From: Cellulomonas timonensis
Lineage (GTDB): Bacteria; Actinomycetota; Actinomycetes; Actinomycetales; Cellulomonadaceae
Assembly: GCF_900046455.1 (NCBI RefSeq)
Contig: NZ_FCOT01000009.1
Location: 202,058-266,057 of the forward strand
Length of the DNA stretch: 64,000 bases
Direction: 5' to 3'
Shown: in pieces, positions 1 through 9,482 of the stretch
Layout of the letters: each line of letters opens with the position of its first letter
Position numbering within the stretch: position 1 is the stretch's first letter
The notes under the pieces: model-generated
The model's input: the letters and a program-made list of their open reading frames with translations, nothing else
The model's database searches: none
Told to the model about the DNA's origin: nothing
Position numbers and translations under genes: made by a program

Positions 1-593
1 TCACGGGCATCACCGAACTCGGATCGACGCTCGACGACGCCGCGGGGGAGGCCTTCGACAAGGTGGGGCGGCTGCTCGGCCTGCCGTACCCCGGCGGTCC
101 GCACATCGACCGCCTGGCGCGTGAGGGCGACCCCGAGGCCATCCGCTTCCCGCGCGGGCTCACCGCTCCCAAGGACCAGGCCGCCCACGCGTACGACTTC
201 TCGTTCTCCGGCCTCAAGACAGCCGTCGCGCGGTGGGTCGAGGCCCGCCAGGACGCCGGCCAGGAGATCCCGCTGGCTGACGTCGCGGCCTCCTTCGCCG
301 CGGCCGTCGCTGACGTCCTCACCGCCAAGACCATCGCCGCCTGCCAGCGGCACGACGTGTCGACGCTGGTCATCGGGGGCGGGTTCTCCGCGAACTCCCA
401 GCTCCGCGAGATGGCGGCTGCCCGCTGCGCCGCCGCCGGGATCGATCTGCGGATCCCCCCGATCCGCTACTGCACGGACAACGGCGCGATGATCGCCGCG
501 CTGGGGGCCGCAGTGGTCCGCCGTGGCCTCCCGCCGTCGCCGCTGGACCTGCCCGTCGACTCGTCGATGCCGCTCACGCAGGTGCTCGTCTAG
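1..593 (+). CDS. tsaD: TsaD, tRNA N6-threonylcarbamoyladenosine transferase subunit (C-terminal part)
   Basis: The open frame enters at the left edge of the window, so the N-terminus is missing. It starts with [20 protein letters not shown] and continues with [20 protein letters not shown] and [13 protein letters not shown], then [17 protein letters not shown], all typical of the Kae1/TsaD/Gcp family (an ASKHA-fold protein). The CTDNGAM segment belongs to the metal and nucleotide site. TsaD works with TsaB, TsaE and TsaC-made threonylcarbamoyl-AMP to modify A37 of ANN-decoding tRNAs in the cytoplasm. The visible part, about 197 residues, is a little over half of a usual TsaD. The gene stops 10 bases before the stop of the convergent gene at 603. 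Confidence 0.95.
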   Translation, partial: TGITELGSTLDDAAGEAFDKVGRLLGLPYPGGPHIDRLAREGDPEAIRFPRGLTAPKDQAAHAYDFSFSGLKTAVARWVEARQDAGQEIPLADVAASFAAAVADVLTAKTIAACQRHDVSTLVIGGGFSANSQLREMAAARCAAAGIDLRIPPIRYCTDNGAMIAALGAAVVRRGLPPSPLDLPVDSSMPLTQVLV

Positions 594-602
594 CCGTTCG
601 CG

Positions 603-857
603 TCAGGCGAGCAGCCGCACCGTGAACCGCATGACGGCGAGCGTCGCGCCGAGGATCTGCCCGGTCAGGGACTCGGGGAGCGAGTCGCCGACCCACTCGG
701 GGAGCGCGAAGTCGTCGCCGCCGCTCAGGCGGCCGGCCGCGGCGCCGGCCACGGCGATCCAGCCGAATCCGACCAGCGCCCAGGTGCCCACGAGCGCCGC
801 GCGGCTGCGACGGTCGCGCTTGGCGGGACTGTCGTGGCGGTCGGTCGGACGGCTCAT
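603..857 (-). CDS. Small membrane protein, unknown function
   Basis: An 84-residue protein with a basic N-terminus (RHDSPAKRDRRSR) followed by two hydrophobic segments: WALVGFGWIAVAGAAAG near residues 28-44, and a second at the C-terminus around LGATLAVMRFTVRLLA. I chose the ATG at 857 because GGAGCC lies just upstream; an ATG at 923 in the same frame would add 22 Pro/Ala-rich residues. It converges with tsaD with almost no gap. I recognise no family. A small inner-membrane protein is all the sequence supports. Confidence 0.6.
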   Translation of the reverse strand: MSRPTDRHDSPAKRDRRSRAALVGTWALVGFGWIAVAGAAAGRLSGGDDFALPEWVGDSLPESLTGQILGATLAVMRFTVRLLA

Positions 858-1028
858 GCGGGGCTCCTGCGCTGAAGGATCGCTCGACGCGGTCGGAGCC
901 ACTGTCGGAGCGGGCGCCGGCATCGACTGCCTGCGGCTGTGGGCAGCCTAGCGTCAAGCCGACCGCGTCAGCAGTGCGTTTCACACCTCTTCGGCGCCTG
1001 GGTCGGGGGGTCGGCTGCGCGCTGGGGG

Positions 1029-2177
1029 TCAGAGTGGCCGGCCGGCGCGCATTTCCGCGATCAGGCTCGTGACCACGGCGTCGAGCTCGCCGCCGTGCCG
1101 TCGGGCCGCCGCGCGTTGCCGCTGGTAGGAGGCCCCGCGGCGCAGGATCACGTGCACGGCGTCGAGCTCGGCCGCGCAGCCGAGCCGTTCGGCGACGGGC
1201 GCGAGCTCGGCCAGCAGGCTGCGGACCGCGTCGGTGACGAGCTCCTCGTCGCCTGCCGCGTTCACGATGATGATGGCATCCATGCCGTACCGGGCCGAGC
1301 GCCACTTGTTCTCCTGCGCGAACCACGCGGGGATGGTGGGCAGCTCCTCGCCGCGGTCGAGCATCGTCGAGAAGTGCTCCACGAGGCAGTGCGTCAGGGC
1401 GGCGAGCGCGGAGACCTCGAGCGGGTTGGACGGGCTGTCGCAGATGCGGGTCTCGAGCGTGCCGAACCGCGGCGAGGGGCGCACATCCCAGCGGACCTCG
1501 TCGAACTGGTCGATGACGCCGGTGTGCAGCATGTCGCCGACATACCCCTCGAGCTCCGCCCAGTGCTCGAACGGGAACGGCAGCCCGGCCGTGGGGAGCT
1601 GCTGGAACATCAGCGCGCGGTTCGAGGCGTAGCCGGTGTCGCGCCCGCCCCAGAACGGCGAGGCCGCCGACAACGACTGCAGGTGCGCGAAGTAGGTGAG
1701 CATGGCCCGCGCGATGGGCAACACCTTGGCGCGGTCCTCGATGCCGACGTGCACGTGCAGCCCGTAGATGACCATCTGCCGGCCCCACCACTGGGTCCGG
1801 TCGATGAGCGTCGCGTAACGCTGCTTGTCGGTGACCTTCTGCTGGGCCCAGCGCGCGAAGGGGTGGGCGCCGCTGCCCATGAGCTCGACGCGCAGCGGGT
1901 CGGTGACGCCGCGCACCTCGGTGATGGCGCGCTCGAGGTCGGCGGTGGCCTGCCCCACGGACCCGCACACCCCCGAGACCACCTCGACGGTGTTGAGCAG
2001 CAGCTCCTGGCGGATTGCCGGGTGGTCGCCGCCGTGGTCGGGGCGCACCGCGTCGAGCACCGCCTGGGCGACCTGCCGCAGGTCCCCGGAGTCCTGGTCG
2101 ACGAGCGCGAGCTCCCACTCGACGCCGAGGCTGGACCGCGCCGAGTGCGCGAACGGCAGCTCCACGCGCGCCCTCAC
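1029..2177 (-). CDS. Glutamate-cysteine ligase family 2 (GCS2/YbdK-type) carboxylate-amine ligase
   Basis: A 382-residue protein starting LPFAHSARSSLGVEWELALVD; the GVEWEL motif and GLHVHVGI, TLETRICDSP and FAQENKWRSARYG are characteristic of the GCS2 family of ATP-dependent carboxylate-amine ligases. Family members join glutamate or another acid to an amine. In actinobacteria they include EgtA-like and YbdK-like enzymes, so gamma-glutamylcysteine synthesis is possible but not provable here. The GTG at 2177 overlaps the upstream methyltransferase stop as GTGA, implying translational coupling; an internal GTG at 2165 is the alternative start. It is the second gene of a two-gene minus-strand operon. 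Confidence 0.85.
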   Translation of the reverse strand: MRARVELPFAHSARSSLGVEWELALVDQDSGDLRQVAQAVLDAVRPDHGGDHPAIRQELLLNTVEVVSGVCGSVGQATADLERAITEVRGVTDPLRVELMGSGAHPFARWAQQKVTDKQRYATLIDRTQWWGRQMVIYGLHVHVGIEDRAKVLPIARAMLTYFAHLQSLSAASPFWGGRDTGYASNRALMFQQLPTAGLPFPFEHWAELEGYVGDMLHTGVIDQFDEVRWDVRPSPRFGTLETRICDSPSNPLEVSALAALTHCLVEHFSTMLDRGEELPTIPAWFAQENKWRSARYGMDAIIIVNAAGDEELVTDAVRSLLAELAPVAERLGCAAELDAVHVILRRGASYQRQRAAARRHGGELDAVVTSLIAEMRAGRPL

Positions 2178-3361
2178 ACCGGCTCCACGACGAGGACCTG
2201 CTGACGCCCGTCGACCCGCGTCAGGATGATCGTGGACTCGGCGGAGCCCCGCAGCGAGAGTTGGGCGCGGAGCTGTTCGGGGACCACGGCGGTGCCGCGC
2301 TTCTTGATGGTCAGGCGGCCGACGTCGCGCTCGCGCAGGTAGGTGCGCAGCCGCTTGAGGCCGAAGGGCAGGGTGTCCAGCACGCGGTAGGCCGTCGCCG
2401 TCGGGGTCGGGCGCAGCACGTCGGAGGTGACGTAGGCGATGGTGCGGTCCACCAGGCGGCCCTGCACCGCCGTGGCCACGTCGGCGACGAGCCCGGCCCT
2501 GATCACGGCGCCGTCGGGCTCGTAGAGGTACCCGCCCACCGGTCCGACCGGCGGGGCGGCGGGGCCGTCGACGCCGCTGCGCAGCACATGGGCGCCGTCG
2601 GGCCGCAGCACGAGCGCGCTGCGGCCGGGGCCGTCGGGCGCGAGCGGGCCGAACCACAGCCCGAGTTCGACGACATCGCCGTCGACGGAGACCCACTGCG
2701 CCTCGGCGTCGTCGGGCAAGGCGGAGTGCGGCACGCCCGGGCCGAGCTTGAGGCCGAGGGCGGGGACCCGGGCGCGCAGCCCGAGCACGGCGTCGAGCGA
2801 GGGCTCGTAGGCCGCGGGGTCGAACACCCGGCTGCCGGAGGACGTGCGCCGGGCGGGGTCGGCGTAGACGCCGTCGACCCCCTCGGCCTCGAGGTCCACG
2901 GCCAGCCCGTCGCCGTGCCGCACCTCGGCCTCGGGGAAATGGCGCAGGTTCACCGTGGCGACTGACGCGCTGACCTCGTCGAGGTCGACGGCGAGGACGT
3001 CGAGGCCGACCCCGGCGAAGGCCATCGAGTCTGCGCCGACGCCGCAGGTCAGGTCGGCCACCTTGGACACCCCGGCGGCGGTGTAGCGGCGCGCGTGGTG
3101 GGCGGCGACGGTGAGCCGGGTGGCCTGCTCCAGACCGGCGGGGGTGAAGAGCATGCCCTCGGCGAAGTCGCCGAACTTGGCGTGGGCCTTGGCGCGCAGG
3201 CGGGACTGGGTCAACGCCGCGGCGATGAGCTCCGGGTCGAGGCCCTCACGCCGCAGCCGCTCCGAGAGGGCCATGGCGCGACGCTCGTCGTACGGTGGGA
3301 GTGCGCTGAGCAGCGCCCAGCCGGTCGGGCTGAGGAGCTTGGTGAGACCGGCGGCGTCCAT
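2174..3361 (-). CDS. Class I SAM-dependent methyltransferase with THUMP-like C-terminal domain
   Basis: A 395-residue protein. Residues about 95-180 form a Rossmann methyltransferase core: VADLTCGVGADSMAFA is the SAM-binding motif I, LAVDLDE the acidic ribose-binding end of beta 2, and GVYADPARR the motif IV region. The C-terminal approximately 70 residues (RERDVGRLTIKKRGTAV) match the THUMP-like extension seen in actinobacterial proteins of this type, suggesting RNA as substrate, but the target is not known. I chose the ATG at 3361 because GAAAGGATC sits upstream, rather than the longer start at 3403. It is first in an operon with the GCS2 ligase, overlapping it by 4 bases, and is divergent from groES. 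Confidence 0.85.
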   Translation of the reverse strand: MDAAGLTKLLSPTGWALLSALPPYDERRAMALSERLRREGLDPELIAAALTQSRLRAKAHAKFGDFAEGMLFTPAGLEQATRLTVAAHHARRYTAAGVSKVADLTCGVGADSMAFAGVGLDVLAVDLDEVSASVATVNLRHFPEAEVRHGDGLAVDLEAEGVDGVYADPARRTSSGSRVFDPAAYEPSLDAVLGLRARVPALGLKLGPGVPHSALPDDAEAQWVSVDGDVVELGLWFGPLAPDGPGRSALVLRPDGAHVLRSGVDGPAAPPVGPVGGYLYEPDGAVIRAGLVADVATAVQGRLVDRTIAYVTSDVLRPTPTATAYRVLDTLPFGLKRLRTYLRERDVGRLTIKKRGTAVVPEQLRAQLSLRGSAESTIILTRVDGRQQVLVVEPV

Positions 3362-3434
3362 GCCGTCGATCCTTTCACGCTGCGACGCGGGGATCCGGCG
3401 CATGCGGGGACGCCCGTTCCGCAGCGAGGCAAGA

Positions 3435-3461
3435 TTGGCACTCGCCTTGACCGAGTGCTAA
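3435..3461 (+). promoter_or_regulatory. CIRCE operator (HrcA binding site) upstream of groES
   Basis: TTGGCACTC, nine spacer bases and GAGTGCTAA form the CIRCE inverted repeat, with one mismatch from the usual TTAGCACTC arm. It lies about 140 bases before the groES start. CIRCE is the operator for the heat-shock repressor HrcA, so groES is expected to be derepressed on heat or protein-folding stress. The hrcA gene is not in this window. Confidence 0.93.
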
Positions 3462-3603
3462 CCGGTTCCTAGAGTGAACCGTGGCGACGCCCCCTGGGCG
3501 GCGTCTACCGCAGAGGCTGACTCTCCGACACCCGCGACGGCGGTGGGTCTGCGCAGCGGCGTCCGACATCACTGAAGAACTCACAAGTGAAGGGGAGGTC
3601 CGC

Positions 3604-3900
3604 GTGTCGGTCTCCATCAAGCCTCTCGAGGACCGGATCGTCGTCAAGACGCTCGAGGCAGAGCAGACGACTGCCTCGGGTCTGGTCATTCCGGACAGTG
3701 CCAAGGAAAAGCCGCAGGAGGGCGAGGTCCTCGCTGTCGGCCCCGGCCGCATCGACGACAACGGCAACCGTGTGCCGCTCGACGTCGCGGTCGGCGACAA
3801 GGTCATCTACAGCAAGTACGGCGGCACCGAGGTCAAGTACTCGGGCGAGGAGTACCTCATCCTCTCCGCGCGCGACATCCTCGCGATCGTCGAGAAGTGA
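3604..3900 (+). CDS. groES: GroES co-chaperonin
   Basis: A 98-residue protein, the normal length for GroES/Cpn10. It opens [20 protein letters not shown] and contains the mobile-loop region [19 protein letters not shown], then the conserved VLAVGPG and [17 protein letters not shown]. It caps the GroEL cylinder in the cytoplasm during ATP-driven folding. The GTG start at 3604 has AGGGGAGG closely upstream. A CIRCE operator lies in the leader, and a strong terminator follows directly, so groES is transcribed alone; no groEL is adjacent. Confidence 0.97.
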   Translation: MSVSIKPLEDRIVVKTLEAEQTTASGLVIPDSAKEKPQEGEVLAVGPGRIDDNGNRVPLDVAVGDKVIYSKYGGTEVKYSGEEYLILSARDILAIVEK

Positions 3901-3929
3901 GCTGAGGCCGGCTGAGCCGGCCTGAGCGC

Positions 3930-3972
3930 ACGACGAAGCCCCTCCCGGCCTGGCCGAGAGGGGCTTCGTCGT
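3930..3972 (+). terminator. Hairpin terminator after groES
   Basis: A perfect 15-bp stem (ACGACGAAGCCCCTC paired with GAGGGGCTTCGTCGT) encloses a 13-base loop, about 30 bases after the groES stop. It has no long U tract, as is common in high-GC actinobacteria. It lies 58 bases before the 3' end of the convergent whiB-like gene and may stop transcription from both sides. Confidence 0.85.
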
Positions 3973-4029
3973 GTCTGAGGGAGACGGCCGTGCTGTCGGG
4001 CAGCTCGCGCTGCCGACTGTGAGGCGAGG

Positions 4030-4320
4030 TCAGATGGCCTTGCGCGAGGGGCGGGCCAGGATGGCGGCGCGCTCGTCCTCGGACAGGCCGCCCCAGACGC
4101 CATACGGCTCGCGCACGGCGAGCGACTGCTCGCGGCACTCCTGGAGCACAGGGCAGGTGGCGCAGATCGCCTTGGCGGCCTCCGCGCGTCGGCGTCGCGC
4201 AGATCCGCGCTCGCCCTCCGGATGGAAGAACAGGTTCTCGTCCGCGTCGCGGCAGGCGCCTTCGAACTGCCACTCCCACAGGTCCATCACGGGTCCGGGC
4301 AAACGCGAGATCTCGGCCAT
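4030..4320 (-). CDS. WhiB-family iron-sulfur transcription factor (WhiB3/WhiD-like)
   Basis: A 96-residue protein with the four cysteines that bind a [4Fe-4S] cluster: one in EGACRDAD and the CATCPVLQEC set (CxxC plus C). These are followed by the WhiB signature GVWGGLSEDER and a basic tail. The stretch LWEWQFEGACRDAD...FFHPEGERG, as I recall the family, is closer to WhiB3 of mycobacteria and WhiD of Streptomyces than to WhiB1 or WhiB2. Such proteins bind sigma factor region 4 and DNA, and respond to redox or developmental state. I took the ATG at 4320 (MAEISRLPG), preceded by GAGGA, over an upstream ATG. It stands alone, between groES and a MerR-like regulator. Confidence 0.93.
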   Translation of the reverse strand: MAEISRLPGPVMDLWEWQFEGACRDADENLFFHPEGERGSARRRRAEAAKAICATCPVLQECREQSLAVREPYGVWGGLSEDERAAILARPSRKAI

Positions 4321-4553
4321 CGGTCCTCCTCGACTGGTTGCCGGGCCAGTGGCGGCGATGCGCCTGGCCCGACCGCACATGACGTTCGGTCAACAAGTTG
4401 TTCACTTCGTACGGATCGAGACGTTACAACCGCGCCAGAAGTTGTTCAAGCCCCTGTCGCAACCGTTTCACCCGGATGGCGGCGTTCCGCCGTTCGGTCG
4501 AACGACCTGGACGCGCGTTGGCAACCGCGCCACACCCTGTGCACAATCGGGTC

Positions 4554-5528
4554 ATGGCGACCGACGGACCCCCCTCGGCGCCCACGCCGATCGCGGCGTC
4601 CGCCGGAGATGGGCCAGCCCTCACCGTGGCGGCCGTGGCGCGTCGGCTGGGCGTGGCGCCAGCGACGTTGCGCACCTGGGACCGCAGGTACGGGCTCGGC
4701 CCATCCGAGCACTCCGCGGGCTCCCACCGCCGATACACCGCCGACGACGTGGCGCGGCTGCTCGTGATGCGCGGCCTCACGCTCGACGGCGTGGCTCCCT
4801 CCGAGGCGGCCCGGGTGGCCCTCGAGTCTGACATCCGCGCCGACGAGGTCGAGCCCTCCCGTCGGCGCCTCGTCTCCGTGGGCGGCGGCGGGGCCGGAGC
4901 CCACGACAGCTCCCATGCGACCCCCACCCTGGTGATCGACGCCGCGCTGCGCGGTGACGAGGACGCCTGCCGACGGCTCCTCGCGCCCCCCGAGAAAGAC
5001 GACTACGAGCGCTGGTGGGCAGGGCTCGTGGAGCCGGCCCGCGCCGGGCTCGTGGCGCGCACCGTCTTGGCCCGCCCGGGGGAGGACGCCGACGCGCTGG
5101 TCGTCGAGGCCGTCCTCGCCGGGCTGCGCGCCCGCACGGCTCCCCTCGCGCGCGCCCACGTGGCCGGCCGCCGCGTCGTGCTGCTCATGGCGGCGCCGGA
5201 CGAGCCGCGCCCGCTGGTGCTGCACGTGCTGGGCGCCGCGCTCGCCGCGCATGGCGTGGACGCCCGGATCGTGGCGGGCCCCGTCGAGCAGCACCGGATC
5301 ATCGAGATCGCCGCGATGACCCGCCCGGCCGCCGCGGCGATGGTCAGCGAGCTCGCCGATCCCGAGCTGGCGGCGGGCGCCGCGCTCGCCGACGCACAGC
5401 CCGACGTGCCCCAGTTCATCGTCCTCGCCGACGACGCCGCGGCGCGCTCGCTCCCGCTCGGGCGATCGGTGCACCGGGCCCGGACCTTCGCCGGAGTGCT
5501 GGCCGAGGTGCTCGCGGTGAGCGCTTGA
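4554..5528 (+). CDS. MerR-like transcriptional regulator with degenerate cobalamin-binding-like C-terminal domain
   Basis: A 324-residue protein. Residues about 22-85 are a MerR-type winged helix: LTVAAVARRLGVAPATLRTWDRRYGL, then GSHRRYTADDVARL. The C-terminal half resembles the helical and Rossmann parts of CarH/LitR-type B12-binding regulators (helical bundle, then LMAAPDEPRPLVLHVLGAALAAHG). I do not see the DxHxxG cobalamin-ligand motif, so B12 binding is doubtful. The start is an ATG six bases after CACAAT, which suggests a leaderless transcript. It lies upstream of the BldM-like gene. The ligand and targets are unknown. Confidence 0.75.
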   Translation: MATDGPPSAPTPIAASAGDGPALTVAAVARRLGVAPATLRTWDRRYGLGPSEHSAGSHRRYTADDVARLLVMRGLTLDGVAPSEAARVALESDIRADEVEPSRRRLVSVGGGGAGAHDSSHATPTLVIDAALRGDEDACRRLLAPPEKDDYERWWAGLVEPARAGLVARTVLARPGEDADALVVEAVLAGLRARTAPLARAHVAGRRVVLLMAAPDEPRPLVLHVLGAALAAHGVDARIVAGPVEQHRIIEIAAMTRPAAAAMVSELADPELAAGAALADAQPDVPQFIVLADDAAARSLPLGRSVHRARTFAGVLAEVLAVSA

Positions 5529-5682
5529 GCCGCAAGCCTGGCTGATCGCCCAAGCCGGGCGCCGACGACGCATCCTGACGTCTGGGGCCTTTCACCCGCA
5601 CTGTGGTCTAACGTTGCGCCACGCCGCGTCGATAAGGACTGGTGACAGCGCGCGAGACTCGCGGGCGGCAAGGGAGGGTCCG

Positions 5683-6336
5683 ATGGCTGGAGTCGTGGTC
5701 TGTCACGGCTCGACCGTGGTGCGCGAGCGCCTGGTGCTGACCGCCCTCGGAGTCCCGTCGCTCGCCCCGGTCCGCTCCGCCGAGACGGCCGAGGAGCTCA
5801 CCGCGCTCGCGCGGCGCATCCCGCCCACGGTGGTCCTGCTCGACGCGCACCTGCCCGGGCCTGGGCCGGTCGAGGCAATCCGCCGGCTGCGGAGCATCGC
5901 CCCGACCGCCACGATCGTGATGCTCGCGGTGCCGGGGGACGAGATCGCGCTCGACCGGGCGATCTCCTTGGGCGCCCGCGGCTTCCTGGCGCCCGACGTG
6001 GGCCGCGCGGAGCTGTCGGCTGTCGCCGCCCATGTGCTCGCCAGCCCGTCCGTCGCCGCCACCGGCGCCCCGACCGCGATGCGGGCCGAGGCGACGGTCG
6101 ACCACGTGGACGCCCCCACACAGCGGGGTGGCCTCGAGGAGGTCGCGCTGACCAAGCGCGAGGTCGAGGTGCTCATCGGCATGAGCAACGGCCGCTCGAA
6201 CGCCCAGATCGGCGCCGAGCTGTTCCTCTCCGAGGACACCGTCAAGACGCACGCGCGCCGGCTGTTCCGCAAGCTCGGCGCCGCCGACCGCGCGCAGGCC
6301 GTCGCGATCGGCCTGCGCCGGGGCCTCATCCGCTGA
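5683..6336 (+). CDS. BldM-like orphan response regulator (receiver + LuxR-type HTH)
   Basis: A 217-residue protein with an N-terminal receiver fold and a C-terminal LuxR/NarL helix-turn-helix (TKREVEVLIGMSNGRSNAQIG, then LFLSEDTVKTHARRLFRKLGA). The C-terminus is, from memory, very close to Streptomyces BldM, which also lies near groES and guaB. The receiver keeps an aspartate in VLLDAHLPG but begins VVVCHGSTVV, lacking the acidic pair normally needed for metal-dependent phosphorylation, so it probably acts without a kinase. The ATG at 5683 has AAGGGAGGG upstream. BldM regulates development as a homodimer or with WhiI; whether that holds in a non-sporulating relative is unknown. Confidence 0.85.
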   Translation: MAGVVVCHGSTVVRERLVLTALGVPSLAPVRSAETAEELTALARRIPPTVVLLDAHLPGPGPVEAIRRLRSIAPTATIVMLAVPGDEIALDRAISLGARGFLAPDVGRAELSAVAAHVLASPSVAATGAPTAMRAEATVDHVDAPTQRGGLEEVALTKREVEVLIGMSNGRSNAQIGAELFLSEDTVKTHARRLFRKLGAADRAQAVAIGLRRGLIR

Positions 6337-6341
6337 TCTGA

Positions 6342-7967
<1,626 letters not shown>

Positions 7968-7970
<3 letters not shown>

Positions 7971-7997
7971 CTGACCGGCCCGCCTGCCGGTCAGCCG
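7968..7997. terminator. Bidirectional hairpin between guaB and the exonuclease gene
   Basis: A 12-bp perfect stem (CGGCTGACCGGC with GCCGGTCAGCCG) and a 6-base loop lie between two convergent genes. The right arm includes the stop codon of the minus-strand exonuclease gene. Confidence 0.7.
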
Positions 7998-8728
7998 ACG
8001 GGCAGCGGGACCGTCGAGGCGGCGTCGCTGCGGCGCGCGAGCCACTGCGGCTCCGGGCCGGGGCCCGTCAGCCCACGGCCCTGCCGCCATGCGGTGAGGT
8101 GCTCGGCCCAGACCCGGTGGGCCTCGGCCTGGTAGCCGTGCAGCGCGGCCAGGTCGAGCGCCGCCAGGTGCGGGAAGCGGGCGACGATCTTGTCGAGCAC
8201 GTCGAGCGTGGCCACCACGTCGACGTCGGCGGTGTGCAGGGTCCCGGGGTCGACCACCTCGTAGTGCCCGCACAGGTCCACGAGCTTGCGCTTGCCCTTG
8301 CGGTAGCGGTCCTCGTGGCGGTCCAGCACGAGCGGGTCGATCACCGGCATGGTGTCGCGCCCGGTCCGCTGGGGCAGCGTGGGCAGCCCATGGCGCTCGA
8401 GCTCCGCGTCGAGCAGGCACAGGTCGAAGCTGGCGTTGTAGGCCACGATCGGGATGTCGCGCAGCAGCGCCTCGGCGATGGCGTCGGCGATCTCCTCGAG
8501 CGCGACGGCGGGATCGCTGCCGGCGGCGCGCGCCTGCTCGGTGGTGATGCCGTGGATCGCGCTCGCGGCCTCGGGGATCTCGACGCCGGGATTGATCAGC
8601 CAGGTCTGGACCTGGGCGCCCGAGGCGTCCCGGCGGACGAGCGCCGCGGTGACGATCCGGTCGGTGTCGACGTCGACGCCGGTGGTCTCGGTGTCGAAGC
8701 CGAGCAGCGGTCCGTGGGTCCAGCTCAT
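7991..8728 (-). CDS. DEDDh-family 3'-5' exonuclease (DnaQ-like)
   Basis: A 245-residue protein whose N-terminus LLGFDTETTGVDVDTDRI carries Exo I (D and E). VAYNASFDLCLLDAEL is Exo II, and HTADVDVVATLDVL is Exo III with its histidine, so the DEDDh metal-binding set is complete. Family members degrade DNA or RNA from the 3' end. This stand-alone form is not the polymerase III subunit itself and is usually named 3'-5' exonuclease. The ATG at 8728 has GAGGAGGAC upstream; the frame is open further upstream, but that stretch looks non-coding. Confidence 0.9.
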   Translation of the reverse strand: MSWTHGPLLGFDTETTGVDVDTDRIVTAALVRRDASGAQVQTWLINPGVEIPEAASAIHGITTEQARAAGSDPAVALEEIADAIAEALLRDIPIVAYNASFDLCLLDAELERHGLPTLPQRTGRDTMPVIDPLVLDRHEDRYRKGKRKLVDLCGHYEVVDPGTLHTADVDVVATLDVLDKIVARFPHLAALDLAALHGYQAEAHRVWAEHLTAWRQGRGLTGPGPEPQWLARRSDAASTVPLPVG

Positions 8729-8885
8729 GTGCGTCCTCCTCGTGTGGCGCGGCCAGCATGCCATCGGCCGCCCACACGCTCGTCCGCCCACCCGCCAGGA
8801 CGGCGTGTCCCGGGCGCGCCGCTGCCGGGATGCGGGCCGGTCCGCGCGGTGTGAGGGTGATGAGACCCCACCCGAGGAGGCCCCC

Positions 8886-9452
8886 ATGCCATCCCTGACC
8901 GGAGCCAATGTCGCGTTCCTCACGAGCATGGCCGGGGTCGAGGACCCCGAGCTCGCCGTGCCGTGGACCGCGGTGCTCGACGCGGGCGGCGCCGCGGTGC
9001 TGATCGCGCCGGAGGAGGGCGACGTCGCCACCGTCGCGAACGACCTCGAGCCGGTCGCGGCGTATCCAGTGAACCGGCTGCTCGACGCCGTGGTGGCCGC
9101 GGAGTTCGACGCGCTCGTGATCCCCGGCGGCACCGTCAACGCCGACCGGCTGCGCGTGCTCCCGGCGGCGCAGGCGCTGGTGCGGGGGTTCGTCGAGGCG
9201 GGCAAGCCCGTCGCGGCCATCTGCCACGGGCCCTGGCTGCTCATCGACGCGGGCGTCGCGGACGGCGCCACGCTCACGTCCTACCCGAGCCTGGCCACAG
9301 ACCTGCGCAATGCCGGCGCCACGTGGGTCGACGCCGAGGTGTCCGTGTGGCAGGAGCGGGGCTGGCCGCTCGTCACCTCGCGCCGGCCCAGCGACCTGCC
9401 GGCGTTCTGCACGATGCTGCTCGAGGTCGTGGCGGAGGCCGTGCGCACCTGA
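8886..9452 (+). CDS. DJ-1/PfpI family protein (class I glutamine amidotransferase-like fold)
   Basis: 188 residues, the normal size. The nucleophile elbow VAAICHGPWLLIDAG carries the family cysteine and the following histidine, and FDALVIPGG provides the oxyanion region. NADRLRVLPAAQALVRGF and DAEVSVWQERGWPLVTSRRPSDLPAF match PfpI-type proteases and deglycases. These proteins act as stress-related chaperones, peptidases or methylglyoxal-removing enzymes; the sequence alone does not choose. The ATG at 8886 follows GAGGAGG. It is divergent from the exonuclease gene. Confidence 0.9.
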   Translation: MPSLTGANVAFLTSMAGVEDPELAVPWTAVLDAGGAAVLIAPEEGDVATVANDLEPVAAYPVNRLLDAVVAAEFDALVIPGGTVNADRLRVLPAAQALVRGFVEAGKPVAAICHGPWLLIDAGVADGATLTSYPSLATDLRNAGATWVDAEVSVWQERGWPLVTSRRPSDLPAFCTMLLEVVAEAVRT

Positions 9453-9469
9453 GCGCGCGGGCACGCCGG

Positions 9470-9482
9470 TAACCTGGTCACC
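9470..9482 (+). promoter_or_regulatory. Leaderless promoter of guaB3
   Basis: TAACCT ends 7 bases before the GTG start. No ribosome binding site is present, so the mRNA probably begins at the start codon. Confidence 0.65.

Noticed and set aside
3435..4320. A complete groESL operon
   Set aside because: groES is followed by a strong terminator and a convergent whiB-like gene; no groEL is present in the window.
4708..5528. A cobalamin photoreceptor of the CarH/LitR type
   Set aside because: The MerR head and a B12-domain-like tail are present, but I see no DxHxxG motif or other cobalt ligand.
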